From Xanthomonas bromi (GTDB lineage Bacteria; Pseudomonadota; Gammaproteobacteria; Xanthomonadales; Xanthomonadaceae), in the NCBI RefSeq assembly GCF_900092025.1, contig NZ_FLTX01000025.1, forward strand, positions 1 to 64,000: a stretch of 64,000 bases of DNA, in the 5' to 3' direction. The position numbers and the translations under genes were made by a program. Below, in pieces: positions 36,248 through 45,152 of this stretch. Position 1 is the stretch's first letter. The number at the start of each line of letters is the position of its first letter. The notes beneath the pieces are model-generated. The model was not told the DNA's origin, made no database searches, and saw nothing but the letters and a program-made list of their open reading frames with translations.

Positions 36248-36505
36248 TTAAGCGGATTCTTCCTGCGGCTTTGCCTGTTTGGAACGTCCGCCCTTGCTGC
36301 CGATCCGCGACATGTGATCGCGATCGCGGCTCACGGCCTGGCCGCCTTTACGACCCGCTTCGCGAGCTTCGTCGCTGGTGAATTCATGCGCATTGCCACT
36401 GGCGTGCGCGGCTTTGCCGCCGCTGCTTGCCAGCACGCGACGCTTTTCCGGGTCCAGTGCGGCAAAGCCGCGCCGGCTACGGGTTGTGTTTTGTGCGTCT
36501 TCCAC
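36248..36505 (-). CDS. KGG-motif stress protein (YciG-like)
   Basis: 85-residue small basic hydrophilic protein with the repeated KGG-type motif: SSGGKAAHASGNAHEF, AGRKGGQAVSRDRD and IGSKGGRSKQ, as in YciG and the fungal conidiation protein Con-10. The start is a GTG at 36505, decided by a perfect AGGAGG five bases upstream; the ATG at 36583 would add 26 unrelated residues. Such proteins are induced by stress and in stationary phase and are thought to be intrinsically disordered. The ferritin-like partner gene downstream is broken. Confidence 0.9.
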   Translation of the reverse strand: MEDAQNTTRSRRGFAALDPEKRRVLASSGGKAAHASGNAHEFTSDEAREAGRKGGQAVSRDRDHMSRIGSKGGRSKQAKPQEESA

Positions 36506-37196
36506 TGTGCCTCCTCTCGATGCGTCGGGTACGTCATTGGGTAATGTGCTTACCGCAACAATCGTGCCAACCCGCAAAAGCAAGCTATACGGTGAGAAAC
36601 GGACACATGCAGGAAAAAACCGCTGCGCTCACTGCGCAAATCTTGCGCACTTTCACGGCCAGGTGGGGCTGCAGCGCACTCTGGAATGGGTGACGCTACC
36701 AACCGGCACATCCAGTCACCGAACTGGACTGCTCACCACAGTGCGCCGCGCCTCCATATCTGTGACGCACGCACCCGCTGCTCCAATGGCGCGCCATTGG
36801 AGCAGGCGCAGTGCAGCACGATGACTGGACACGCGGTGCGTTCGCGCTTGACCGGGATCAACGGCAAGCCAGACCGCCTGTAAGCCGCAAAAAGCCAGGC
36901 GCACGTGTGGGATTGCCCGGCCCACACGTAGGCCATGCGCAGGGCGGCTGTGCCAACGGCGCTGGCCGGCCTTGGAACACGAGCGGCCTGCGTCCTCACA
37001 CCGGCGACCGGTTGATCCGTCATCGAGGGTGCGCATTCGCGGGCGAATGAGAACGCTGCTTCGGCCTAGCTAGCAGCGCACGCAGTCAGGCGACGCGAAC
37101 AGCGCACGCTGGACAGGCTGCAAAGCACCGTCAGCGGTCGAACGACTACGTTGCCGTTCCGGTGCATTGCCGTCGCGCACGCAATGGCAGCGCTCC
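36506..37196. other. long intergenic region upstream of the KGG gene
   Basis: About 690 bases between the 3' end of cobA and the start of the KGG gene, both on the minus strand. It contains a perfect 28-bp palindrome (36778-36805). No gene on either strand is supported; the open frames have poor starts and compositions unlike the neighbours. The end of the nitrate operon transcript should fall here, but I see no clear terminator. Confidence 0.5.
36778..36805. repeat. perfect 28-bp palindrome
   Basis: Left half CTGCTCCAATGGCG and right half CGCCATTGGAGCAG are exact reverse complements with no spacer. There is no T run on either side, so it is not an ordinary intrinsic terminator. It could be an operator, a recombination or replication-related site, or a cruciform. 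Confidence 0.8.
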
Positions 37197-37973
37197 CTAT
37201 CCCACTGCTTGCTCCAGCACGGCAGCAAGACGATCGTCGCAAGTGGCCGACGCGTGTGCGAGCGCATCGCCGACCAATAGCAAGGTCGGCAGGCCTGGCA
37301 GCAACGCCGCTGCGGTGGCGCCAAGTTCGCCCAACGTGGTGAGGCGACGTTGTTGCTCGGGACGTGTGGCCGCCTGCACGATGGCTGCCGGCGTAGCGGC
37401 CGGCAGATGCGCCAGCAGCGCCGTCGCCAGTGCGTCCGCGCGCGCCAGGCCCATGTAGATGCCCAGCGTGGTGCCGCTGGCGGCCAGTGCCCCCCAGTTC
37501 GGCGCGCCGTGGTCGTGCGTGTGCGCGGTGACGAAGGTGATGCCGTGGCAATGCTCGCGATGGGTCAGCGAGACTTCCAGCGCCGCGGCGGCGGCGAACG
37601 CGGCGCTGACCCCATTGATCACCTGCACACCGACACCGGCGCGACGCAGGAAGTCGATCTCTTCGCCGGCCCGCCCGAACAACAAGGCATCGCCGCCCTT
37701 GACGCGCACCACGCGCAGCCCCTGCAACGCATAGCGCCGCATCAGCCTGCAGATGAAGGCCTGCGGCGTGGAGCGGCACCCGCCGCGCTTGCCGACGCGG
37801 ATCACGCGCGCCTGCGGTGCCAGTTCCACGATCTGCGGGTTGGCCAGGTCGTCGAGCAGCAGCACCTGCGCCACTGCCAGCGCCTTGACTGCCTTGATGG
37901 TCAGCAGCTCCAGATCGCCGGGGCCGGCAGACAACAACACCACATCACGCGCGCAGGAAGGGATGACGGACAT
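37197..37973 (-). CDS. cobA: uroporphyrinogen-III C-methyltransferase
   Basis: 258-residue SUMT enzyme that methylates uroporphyrinogen III at C2 and C7 to precorrin-2, the first step toward siroheme. Seen motifs: LLSAGPGDLELLTIKA near the N-terminus, VIRVGKRGGCRSTPQ, VRVKGGDALLFGRAGEEIDFL, GVSAAFAAAAALEVSLTHRE and, near the end, GLPTLLLVGDAL. It is the last gene of the nitrate operon, 35 bases after the reductase gene. It should supply precorrin-2 for the siroheme of NirB, complementing the defective SUMT segment of the divergent CysG. Confidence 0.93.
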   Translation of the reverse strand: MSVIPSCARDVVLLSAGPGDLELLTIKAVKALAVAQVLLLDDLANPQIVELAPQARVIRVGKRGGCRSTPQAFICRLMRRYALQGLRVVRVKGGDALLFGRAGEEIDFLRRAGVGVQVINGVSAAFAAAAALEVSLTHREHCHGITFVTAHTHDHGAPNWGALAASGTTLGIYMGLARADALATALLAHLPAATPAAIVQAATRPEQQRRLTTLGELGATAAALLPGLPTLLLVGDALAHASATCDDRLAAVLEQAVG

Positions 37974-38008
37974 GAAAGATCTCGCAGTGTGTGGAGGGGT
38001 GAAGCGCA

Positions 38009-40807
38009 TCAGGCCAGCCGCGGTTGGCGGCACAGCCGGGTCAGTTGCGGAACGCAGGAGCCGCAGACGGTGCCGCAGCCCAGGCGTTGTTTGAGTTGCG
38101 CCACATCGGCGCCGTCGTCGATGGCGGCATGGATTGCCGACGCTGCGACGTTCATGCAGGTGCAGACGATCGGATCGCTGGGCGCAGCAGACGCCTGTGC
38201 GAACACCGCCAGTCGCGCGCCACGCCACGGCTTGCCCGCCAATGCGGTGCTGAGCAGCGCCTGATTGGCTGCGCTGGGTTGCGCGGCAGTGAGCAACAGG
38301 CCGTCGATATGACTGAGCCCGTCCTGCGCTCGCCAACCGACGCGGCGCATCAGCCCACGGCGCAGATCGCGGTATTCCAGGACATCGGCACCGGTGGGCA
38401 GCTGCAAGGCGGCGACCAGGCGATCGATCCAGGCCGCCTCGGGCGCCTGCGCGCAGGCGGCATGCAGCACCGCCCACTCGCCGGCGGCATCGGCCAAGGG
38501 TTCGGCATGCAAGCGTAGGCTGGCATAGCCGCAGTCGCGCAGCAGCGGCTGCAGCGCCTGTTGCAGCGCCAGTGCATCGCCGCGCCGCGCGGCCAGCAGA
38601 TGCCAGCCGAACACGGCCTTTTCCACCCGCACCGCCGCGTGCTTGAGTTCGGGCTGCTGCGAGCGCGCGTCCACTGCCGGCGTACTCACTTCGTTGATGC
38701 CGCCGCTGGACAGTGTTTGCCCGCTCCAGTGCATTGCCGCGAACACGGTGCCCGAGCGCAGCTCGTCGGACAGTTCCAGCGGCAGCACCAGCGCGCCACG
38801 CTTGCTGGCCACCTGCACCAGTTCGCCGGCCACCAGTCCGCGCCGCGCCGCATCGTCCGGGTGCATGCGCAAAGACGGTTCGGGACTGTGCGCAAACGCG
38901 GCCGCCACCCGCCCGGTGCGCGACATGCCATGCCACTGGTCGCGCAGGCGACCGGTGAGTAGGCGCATCGGAAAGCGTGCCGAGGTCGCCTCGGCCACTT
39001 TGCGATACGGCGTTGCATGGAAGCGCGCGCGCCCGTTGTCAGTGGCGAAGACGCCATCGGTGTAGCGTCGCGCCTGACCCTGCGTGCTGCCGGCTGGAAA
39101 CGGCCATTGCTGCGGGCCGTTCTCCAGCACCGCGTAATCCAGGCCGCCGATGTCCAGGTCGCGGCCCACCGTCAACGTGCGGTGTTCGTCGAAGACCTGC
39201 GCGGTGGTGTCGAAGGCGAACAGCGAGGCTGCGGCGCCGGGTTGCAGTTTCGCCTCCAGCCGGCGTGCCACCTCGTTGGCAATCCACCAATCCGCACGCG
39301 CCTGGCCCGGCGGCTCCACCGCCTTGCGCACGCGGGTGATGCGACGTTCGGAGTTGGTCACGGTGCCGTCCTTCTCGCCCCAGCTGGCCGCAGGCAGCAG
39401 CACATCGGCATAGGGCACGGTGTCGGTGCCGGAAAACGCATCCTGCACGATCACCAGCTCGACCTGCTCCAGCGCCGCGCGAATGCCGGCTAATTCAGGC
39501 ATCGAGTGCACGGGGTTGGTACACACGATCCACACCGCCTTCAACGTGCCGGCACGCAGGCGCTCGAACAATTCCACCGCCGGCGTGCCCGGCGTGGCAC
39601 TGATGCGCCCGGCAGGAACGCCCCACAGCGCTTCCAGGTCCGCGCGATGCTCGGCATTGCCGATCTCGCGGTGCGCCGCCAGCATCGTCGCCATCCCGCC
39701 GACTTCGCGCCCACCCATTGCATTGGGCTGGCCGGTCAACGAAAACGGGCCTGCACCGGGTTTGCCGATCTGCCCGGTGGCGAGATGCAGATTGATCAGC
39801 GCCAGGTTCTTGTCGGTGCCATGCGCCGACTGGTTCAAGCCCATGCAATACAGCGACAGCGCCGCCGGGCTGCGCCCGAACCACTCGGCCGCCTGCACCA
39901 GATCCTCATGCGAGATCCCGCAGATCTCGGCGCTCATGCGCGGGGTGTATTCGCGCAGCATCCGCTTGAGGGCCTCGAACTCCTGGGTATGGCCCGCCAC
40001 GAAACGCGTATCCACCAGACCCTCCCAGATCAGGTGATGCAGCATGCCGTTGAAGAGCGCAACGTCGGTCCCCGGTTCGATCGCCAGGTGCAGGTCGGCC
40101 ATGGCCGCGGTGTCGGTACGGCGCGGATCGATCACGATCCAGCGAATCTCCGGGTTGCGCGCGCGCGCGGCTTCCAGCCGGTGAAACAGCACCGGATGCG
40201 CATACGCCATGTTGCTGCCGGCAAACAATACCGTCTGCGCCAGCTCCAGGTCTTCGTAGCAGGTGGGCGGGCCGTCGGCGCCCAGCGCCAGCTTGTAGCC
40301 GGTGACGGCGCTGGACATGCACAGCCGCGAATTGGTGTCGATGTTATTGGTGCCGATCAGACCCTTGGCCAGCTTGTTGAAGACGTAATAGTCCTCGGTG
40401 AGCAACTGCCCAGACAGATAGAACGCCACCGCATCCGGGCCATGCGCCTGGATGATGGCCGCCAGTTTGCTGGTGACATGCTGCAGGGCCTGATCCCAGC
40501 TCACCGGCGCACGCGGCGCCTGCCGATGCCGACGCAGTTCGGGGGCCAGCACGCGGCCCTGCGTGCTGGTGGTGGTCTGCGGCAATGCCAGACCCTTGCT
40601 GCACAGACGGCCGTGATTGGCCGGGTGCTGTGGGTCGCCTTCGATGCCCACGATGCGCTCGCCGGCATCATCGTGCTCGCTGCGGATCAACACGCCGCAG
40701 CCGACACCGCAGTAGCAACAAGTCGAGCGCGTGATGCGGTGCATCGGCGATGCCGCAGACGCGTGCGCAGCGGTCTCCGATACCGGCGGCGACAGGCCCT
40801 CGCTCAT
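38009..40807 (-). CDS. nasA: assimilatory nitrate reductase, catalytic subunit
   Basis: 932-residue cytoplasmic molybdoenzyme reducing nitrate to nitrite. The N-terminal [4Fe-4S] site is C30-x2-C33-x3-C37 with C69 (GRLCSKG). The bis-MGD domains follow, with SRLCMSSAVTGYK and cofactor-contact segments such as GSNMAYAHPVLF and TGQPNAMGGREVGG. The C-terminus carries an extra BFD-like [2Fe-2S] domain from about residue 881 (CTCMN..GCGTVCGSC), as in Klebsiella-type NasA. The ATG at 40807 overlaps the nirD stop, which decides the start. It needs molybdenum cofactor, for which mobA and two moeA genes lie within 15 kb. No separate electron-transfer subunit is seen in the operon. Confidence 0.93.
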   Translation of the reverse strand: MSEGLSPPVSETAAHASAASPMHRITRSTCCYCGVGCGVLIRSEHDDAGERIVGIEGDPQHPANHGRLCSKGLALPQTTTSTQGRVLAPELRRHRQAPRAPVSWDQALQHVTSKLAAIIQAHGPDAVAFYLSGQLLTEDYYVFNKLAKGLIGTNNIDTNSRLCMSSAVTGYKLALGADGPPTCYEDLELAQTVLFAGSNMAYAHPVLFHRLEAARARNPEIRWIVIDPRRTDTAAMADLHLAIEPGTDVALFNGMLHHLIWEGLVDTRFVAGHTQEFEALKRMLREYTPRMSAEICGISHEDLVQAAEWFGRSPAALSLYCMGLNQSAHGTDKNLALINLHLATGQIGKPGAGPFSLTGQPNAMGGREVGGMATMLAAHREIGNAEHRADLEALWGVPAGRISATPGTPAVELFERLRAGTLKAVWIVCTNPVHSMPELAGIRAALEQVELVIVQDAFSGTDTVPYADVLLPAASWGEKDGTVTNSERRITRVRKAVEPPGQARADWWIANEVARRLEAKLQPGAAASLFAFDTTAQVFDEHRTLTVGRDLDIGGLDYAVLENGPQQWPFPAGSTQGQARRYTDGVFATDNGRARFHATPYRKVAEATSARFPMRLLTGRLRDQWHGMSRTGRVAAAFAHSPEPSLRMHPDDAARRGLVAGELVQVASKRGALVLPLELSDELRSGTVFAAMHWSGQTLSSGGINEVSTPAVDARSQQPELKHAAVRVEKAVFGWHLLAARRGDALALQQALQPLLRDCGYASLRLHAEPLADAAGEWAVLHAACAQAPEAAWIDRLVAALQLPTGADVLEYRDLRRGLMRRVGWRAQDGLSHIDGLLLTAAQPSAANQALLSTALAGKPWRGARLAVFAQASAAPSDPIVCTCMNVAASAIHAAIDDGADVAQLKQRLGCGTVCGSCVPQLTRLCRQPRLA

Positions 40808-41163
40808 GCGGCGGGCTCGGCAACGGCCTGGGGCTCGGGTACCGGCTGCAACACGATCCACACCGCACCGGCCTCCACCTTCACCGGATACCGTAGAGCG
40901 CAGCCCACGTCCGGTGCACAGGCCTGCCCGCTCTGCAGGCTGATCGCCCAGCCATGCAATGGGCAGGTCACGGTGTCGCCGGCCACGATACCTTGCGACA
41001 ACGGCCCGCCCTTGTGCGGGCAACGATCGCGCAGCGCAAACACCTGATCGCTGGCGGTACGGAAGACGGCAATCGCCGGCAGGCCTTCGACCTCCAGGAC
41101 GCGCGCACCCAGCGCCGGCAACTCCTGCAAGGCGCACACATGCACCCACGCGTGATTTGGCAT
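40804..41163 (-). CDS. nirD: nitrite reductase small subunit, Rieske type
   Basis: 119-residue small subunit of NADH-dependent nitrite reductase. It has a complete Rieske motif, CPHKGG and CPLHGW (Cys-x-His and Cys-x2-His), so it should hold a [2Fe-2S] cluster; some NirD proteins lack these ligands. Of two in-frame ATGs, the one at 41163 lies seven bases after GGAGG while that at 41169 lies one base after it, so 41163 is preferred. The gene is packed between nirB and the nitrate reductase gene, overlapping the latter. Confidence 0.92.
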   Translation of the reverse strand: MPNHAWVHVCALQELPALGARVLEVEGLPAIAVFRTASDQVFALRDRCPHKGGPLSQGIVAGDTVTCPLHGWAISLQSGQACAPDVGCALRYPVKVEAGAVWIVLQPVPEPQAVAEPAA

Positions 41164-41165
41164 GC

Positions 41166-43619
41166 TCATTCCTCCACCGTTGCCGCAGATGCCGCGATCC
41201 GCAGCGGTTGATATTCCTGGCGACGCTCGCCGGCGATGCGCGCCTTCCACGGGTCGACCAGGCCTTCCAGCGAAAACAGCAGGCGCTCGTACAGCGCTCG
41301 CCGGTTTGCCGCGTCGTCCACCACCTGCGCGCGGATGTAATCCAGCCCCACGCGCGCGATGTAGTGCACCGTGCGGTCCAGGTAATAGGCCTGCTCGCGG
41401 TAAAGCTGTAAGAATGCACCGGTGTATTCGCGCACTTCCTCGGCGGTGCTGACCTTGACCAGGAAACGCGCCACCTCGGTCTTGATGCCGCCATTGCCGC
41501 CGACGTGCAGTTCCCAACCCGAATCCACCGCGATGATGCCCACGTCCTTGATGCCGGATTCGGCGCAGTTGCGCGGGCAACCAGAGACCGCCAGCTTCAC
41601 CTTGTGCGGGCTCCACATATTGGCCAGCATGGTCTCCAGATCGATGCCCATCTGCGTGCTGTTCTGGGTGCCGAAGCGGCAGAACTCGCTGCCCACGCAG
41701 GTCTTCACCGTGCGAATCGACTTGCCGTAGGCATGGCCCGACGGCATGCCCAGATCGCGCCACACATCCACCAGATCTTCTTTCTTGACGCCGAGCAGAT
41801 CGATGCGCTGGCCGCCGGTGACCTTGACCATCGGCACCGCATACTTGTCGGCCACATCGGCAATGCGGCGCAGCTCGCCGGCATTGGTCACCCCGCCCTT
41901 CATCTGCGGAATCACCGAGAAGGTGCCGTCCTTCTGGATGTTGGCGTGCGCGCGTTCGTTGATGAAACGCGACTGCGGATCATCGATGGCCTCATGTGGC
42001 CAGGTCGAGAGCATGTAGTAGTTGATCGCCGGCCGACAGACAGCGCAGCCGTTGGGCGTGCGCCATTCCATGAAGGCATAGGCCTGCGCATGGGTCAGTA
42101 ATTTATGTTCGCGGATGGCGCGGCGCACTTCGCCGTGACTCAGGTCGGTACATGCGCAAACCGCCTTGGTTTTCGGGGTTTCCTGGAAATTGGAGCCCAG
42201 GCAGTTCATCAGGATCTGTTCCACCAACCCGGTGCACGAACCGCACGAGCTGGCCGCCTTGGTGTGCTTCTTCACCTCATCGACGGTGAACAGGCCCTGC
42301 TCGCTGATCGCCTTGACAATCGTGCCCTTGCACACGCCATTGCAGCCGCAGACCTCGTCGCTGTCGGTCATTGCACTGGCGCGATCCTGGCCGCCGGTGC
42401 CGGCATCGCCCAGCGCGCTCTCGCCGAAGATCAACTGATCGCGTTGCGCCTGGATCGGCGTGCCGTCCTTGAGCAGCTTGAAATACCAGCCGCCATCGCT
42501 GGTGTCGCCGTACAGGCAGGCTCCCACCAGCACGTCGTCGCGAATCATCAGCTTCTTGTAGACGCCGCCGGCCGGATCGGACAGCACGATCTCCTCGCAG
42601 CCATCGCCGCCCATGAAGTCGCCGGCGGAAAACAGATCGATGCCGGTGACCTTGAGCTTGGTCGATGCCACCGAACCGCGATAGATGCCGATGCCCAATT
42701 GCGCCAGATGGTTCGCGCAAACCTTGGCCTGCTCGAACAACGGCGCCACCAGGCCGTAGGCGATACCACGGTGATTTGCGCATTCGCCCACTGCATACAC
42801 GCGTGGATCGAAGCTCTGCAGGCTGTCGTTGACCACGATGCCACGCGAGCAATGGATGCCGGCTTCTTCGGCAAGGCGCGTGTTGGGGCGGATGCCGGCG
42901 GCCATCACCACCAGATCGGCCGGGATTTCGCTGCCATCGGCGAATCTGGCCCCGATCACCTCACCCTGCGCGTTGCCGAGCAGCGCGCTGGTTGCGGTGT
43001 TCAAGCGAAATTCCAGGCCACGTGCGCGCAATGCCTGCTGCAACAGATTACCGGCTACCGGGTCGAGCTGGCGCTCCAGCAGCCAACCGGCCAGGTGCAC
43101 CACGGTCACGTCCATGCCGCGCACTTTCAAGCCGTTGGCCGCTTCCAGACCAAGCAGGCCACCACCGATCACCACCGCATGCTGCTTGCTGCGCGCGGTG
43201 TCGATCATGGTGCGGGTGTCCTGGATATCGCGGTACCCGATCACGCCTTTCAGCTCGTTGCCCGGGATCGGCAGCACGAACGGCACCGAGCCGGTGGCGA
43301 TCAGCAGGCGGTCATACTCGACCTCGGTACCGTCGGCGGCAATCACCCGGCGACGCACGCGGTCGATGCGGGTGACTTCGGTGTTCAAATGCAGATGGAT
43401 GCCGTTGTCGCGATACCACTGCAATGGGTTCAACACGATGTCGTCGAACTCCTGCTCGCCGGCCAGCACCGGCGAGAGCAGGATGCGGTTGTAGTTGGGA
43501 TGCGGCTCGGCGCCGAACACGGTGATGTGGTACATGCCCGGCATCAGCTTGAGCAGTTCCTCCACGGTGCGGATGCCGGCCATACCGTTGCCGATGACGA
43601 CGAGTCTGGGTTGCTTCAT
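41166..43619 (-). CDS. nirB: nitrite reductase [NAD(P)H] large subunit
   Basis: 817-residue siroheme nitrite reductase, reducing nitrite to ammonium in the cytoplasm. Domains in order: FAD/NAD(P) oxidoreductase (LVVIGNGMAGIRTVEELL at the start; GGGLLGLEAANGL for NAD binding), one or two BFD-like Cys-rich segments (CGCNGVCKG, SSCGSC, VCACTD), the ferredoxin-like half-domain, and the [4Fe-4S]/siroheme site (TCVGSEFCRFG and SGCPRNCAES, C-x5-C and C-x3-C). The start at 43619 has AGGA about nine bases upstream and begins the FAD motif; an ATG at 43640 is the alternative. It lies 22 bases after the transporter gene. It needs siroheme from cobA and cysG nearby. Confidence 0.95.
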   Translation of the reverse strand: MKQPRLVVIGNGMAGIRTVEELLKLMPGMYHITVFGAEPHPNYNRILLSPVLAGEQEFDDIVLNPLQWYRDNGIHLHLNTEVTRIDRVRRRVIAADGTEVEYDRLLIATGSVPFVLPIPGNELKGVIGYRDIQDTRTMIDTARSKQHAVVIGGGLLGLEAANGLKVRGMDVTVVHLAGWLLERQLDPVAGNLLQQALRARGLEFRLNTATSALLGNAQGEVIGARFADGSEIPADLVVMAAGIRPNTRLAEEAGIHCSRGIVVNDSLQSFDPRVYAVGECANHRGIAYGLVAPLFEQAKVCANHLAQLGIGIYRGSVASTKLKVTGIDLFSAGDFMGGDGCEEIVLSDPAGGVYKKLMIRDDVLVGACLYGDTSDGGWYFKLLKDGTPIQAQRDQLIFGESALGDAGTGGQDRASAMTDSDEVCGCNGVCKGTIVKAISEQGLFTVDEVKKHTKAASSCGSCTGLVEQILMNCLGSNFQETPKTKAVCACTDLSHGEVRRAIREHKLLTHAQAYAFMEWRTPNGCAVCRPAINYYMLSTWPHEAIDDPQSRFINERAHANIQKDGTFSVIPQMKGGVTNAGELRRIADVADKYAVPMVKVTGGQRIDLLGVKKEDLVDVWRDLGMPSGHAYGKSIRTVKTCVGSEFCRFGTQNSTQMGIDLETMLANMWSPHKVKLAVSGCPRNCAESGIKDVGIIAVDSGWELHVGGNGGIKTEVARFLVKVSTAEEVREYTGAFLQLYREQAYYLDRTVHYIARVGLDYIRAQVVDDAANRRALYERLLFSLEGLVDPWKARIAGERRQEYQPLRIAASAATVEE

Positions 43620-43641
43620 TGCCTGGATTCCTGTCGACATA

Positions 43642-44850
43642 TCAGACGCGCGCCGCGCCGGCGGTGGACCATTCGCTGCGCCACTGGGTCTTGACGCCCG
43701 CCAGCAGGCCCCAGCCGCCCAGCGCGAATGCAGCGAACAGCCACATGCCCAACGCATAGCTGCCGGTGTGCTGCTTGAGCACGCCCAACCCGGCCGCAAG
43801 CGCGAAACCGCCGATGCCGCCGGCCATGCCGATCAAGCCGGTCATCACCCCGATGTCCTGGCCGAAGCGCTGCGGTACCAGCTGAAACACCGCACCATTG
43901 CCGGCGCCCAGGCACAGCAACGTCAGTACGAACAATGCCAGCGTGATCATGGCCCCGCCGGCGCCGAACCCGGCAATGCCCACCAGCGTGGCAACCAGCA
44001 GATACACCGCCAGCAAGGCACGCGTGCCGCCCACGCGGTCGGCGATCACGCCACCCAGCGGGCGCATCACCGAGCCGGCCAGCACGCAGGCCGCAGTGGA
44101 CCAGCCCGCGGTCCGCGCGTCGAAATCGAACTGGTCGTGGAAGTAGCCCGGCAAGGCGCTCGCAAAACCGGAAAAGCCACCGAAGGTGACCGCGTAGAAA
44201 AACATGAAGCGCCACGCGTCGCGGTTGCCCACCAGCACGCGGCCGTAGTCGGACCACTGCTTGCGTGCGACCGGCGTTGGTGCCTCCTTGGCCATCGACG
44301 CAAACACGATCAGCGTCAGCACCAACGGGATGCACGCCAGCCCGAACACGTTTTGATAGCCGAAGGCGGCCGCCAGCATCGGCGCGAACAATGCCGCCAG
44401 CACCGTGCCGGAATTGCCGGCACCGGCGATGCCCATCGCGGTGCCCTGATGCTCGGGTGGATACCAGCGCGATGCCAGAGGCAATGCCACCGCGAACGAA
44501 GCACCGGCGATACCGAGCAGCACACCCAGCAGCAGCACCTGCCCCATGCTGTGCACGCCCAGTTGCCAGGCGCCGAACAGCGCAGCGATCACCGCGAACT
44601 GCGCGACCATGCCGGCGCGCTTGGCGCCGATGCGATCGGCAAACATGCCCAGCACCAGGCGCAGCACCGCACCGCACAGGATCGGCACCGCCACCATCAA
44701 GGCGCGCTGCTGTGTATCCAGGCCCAGCGATTGCGCAATCGGCACCTGCAGCGGCCCGAGCAGATACCACACCATGAAGCTCAGGTCGAAATACAGAAAG
44801 GACGCGAACAAGGTGGGCGTGTGCCCGGATCGCCAGAACGAGCGCTGCAT
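43642..44850 (-). CDS. narK: MFS nitrate/nitrite transporter (NarK/NrtP family)
   Basis: 402-residue twelve-helix major facilitator of the nitrate/nitrite porter family. The nitrate signature appears twice: GIAGAGNSGTVLAALFAP in helix 5 and CLGAGNGAVFQLVP in helix 11. The loop motif GMFADRIGAKRAG is also typical. It is the first structural gene behind a 5' leader with a terminator, so its expression and that of nirB, nirD, nasA and cobA depends on readthrough. The ATG at 44850 has AAGAGG about six bases upstream. Likely role: nitrate import for assimilation. Direction and coupling are not decided by sequence. Confidence 0.92.
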   Translation of the reverse strand: MQRSFWRSGHTPTLFASFLYFDLSFMVWYLLGPLQVPIAQSLGLDTQQRALMVAVPILCGAVLRLVLGMFADRIGAKRAGMVAQFAVIAALFGAWQLGVHSMGQVLLLGVLLGIAGASFAVALPLASRWYPPEHQGTAMGIAGAGNSGTVLAALFAPMLAAAFGYQNVFGLACIPLVLTLIVFASMAKEAPTPVARKQWSDYGRVLVGNRDAWRFMFFYAVTFGGFSGFASALPGYFHDQFDFDARTAGWSTAACVLAGSVMRPLGGVIADRVGGTRALLAVYLLVATLVGIAGFGAGGAMITLALFVLTLLCLGAGNGAVFQLVPQRFGQDIGVMTGLIGMAGGIGGFALAAGLGVLKQHTGSYALGMWLFAAFALGGWGLLAGVKTQWRSEWSTAGAARV

Positions 44851-44876
44851 AGAGACCTCTTAAGAATGCGATGGTC

Positions 44877-44918
44877 AAAAAAAAACGGCGCCCCTCCGGT
44901 AAACCGGAAGGACGCCGT
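44877..44918 (-). terminator. leader terminator before the nitrate transporter gene
   Basis: 15-bp stem with all positions paired (including G-U), a four-base UUUA loop, and a run of nine T, ending 27 bases before the narK start codon. Its 5' arm overlaps hairpin P3 of the leader, as expected for transcription attenuation rather than simple termination. Confidence 0.9.
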
Positions 44919-44996
44919 TGTCCTGGATGCGTGCGGATCGCCGTTGAACCGCTGCACCGTGTACGTGTTGTTGCCGGCACGCCGTTGCGCCTGCAC
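44877..44996 (-). promoter_or_regulatory. nitrate-responsive leader RNA with three AACGGC hexaloop hairpins (NasT/ANTAR target)
   Basis: Three stem-loops follow one another in the transcript. P1 (44976-44991) has 5 bp, GGCGC and GTGCC with one G-U pair. P2 (44933-44952) has GCGGTTC and GATCCGC with one U-U mismatch. P3 (44909-44924) has 5 bp, AGGAC and GTCCT. Each closes the same six-base loop AACGGC, with A at loop position 1 and G at position 4 as in known ANTAR targets. P3 uses the bases that form the 5' arm of the terminator, so P3 and terminator exclude each other. P2 and P3 are eight bases apart, like a canonical two-hairpin ANTAR site; P1 is an extra element near the predicted 5' end. 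Binding by NasT, encoded just upstream, should favour readthrough into narK-nirBD-nasA-cobA. Confidence 0.85.
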
Positions 44997-45006
44997 CTGA
45001 GTGCTA

Positions 45007-45023
45007 CGCAATCACCATGCCAA
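45007..45023 (-). promoter_or_regulatory. sigma-54-type promoter of the nitrate operon
   Basis: The minus strand reads TTGGCATGGTGATTGCG, close to the consensus TTGGCACG-N4-TTGCA, with the invariant GG and GC ten bases apart. It predicts transcription starting near 44996, five bases before hairpin P1. The dependence on RpoN is inferred from sequence only. Confidence 0.75.
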
Positions 45024-45152
45024 CTGACTCACTCAGATAGCACGGCGATGCAAGCCTTTGAAAGATGGGTGATTTACTTGAGGGGTCTCTGAGCATCCCC
45101 GCAAGCAGGAAGACCGGAGGCATGGCCCGATTCCCGGCTTTCGTGCGGTGAT

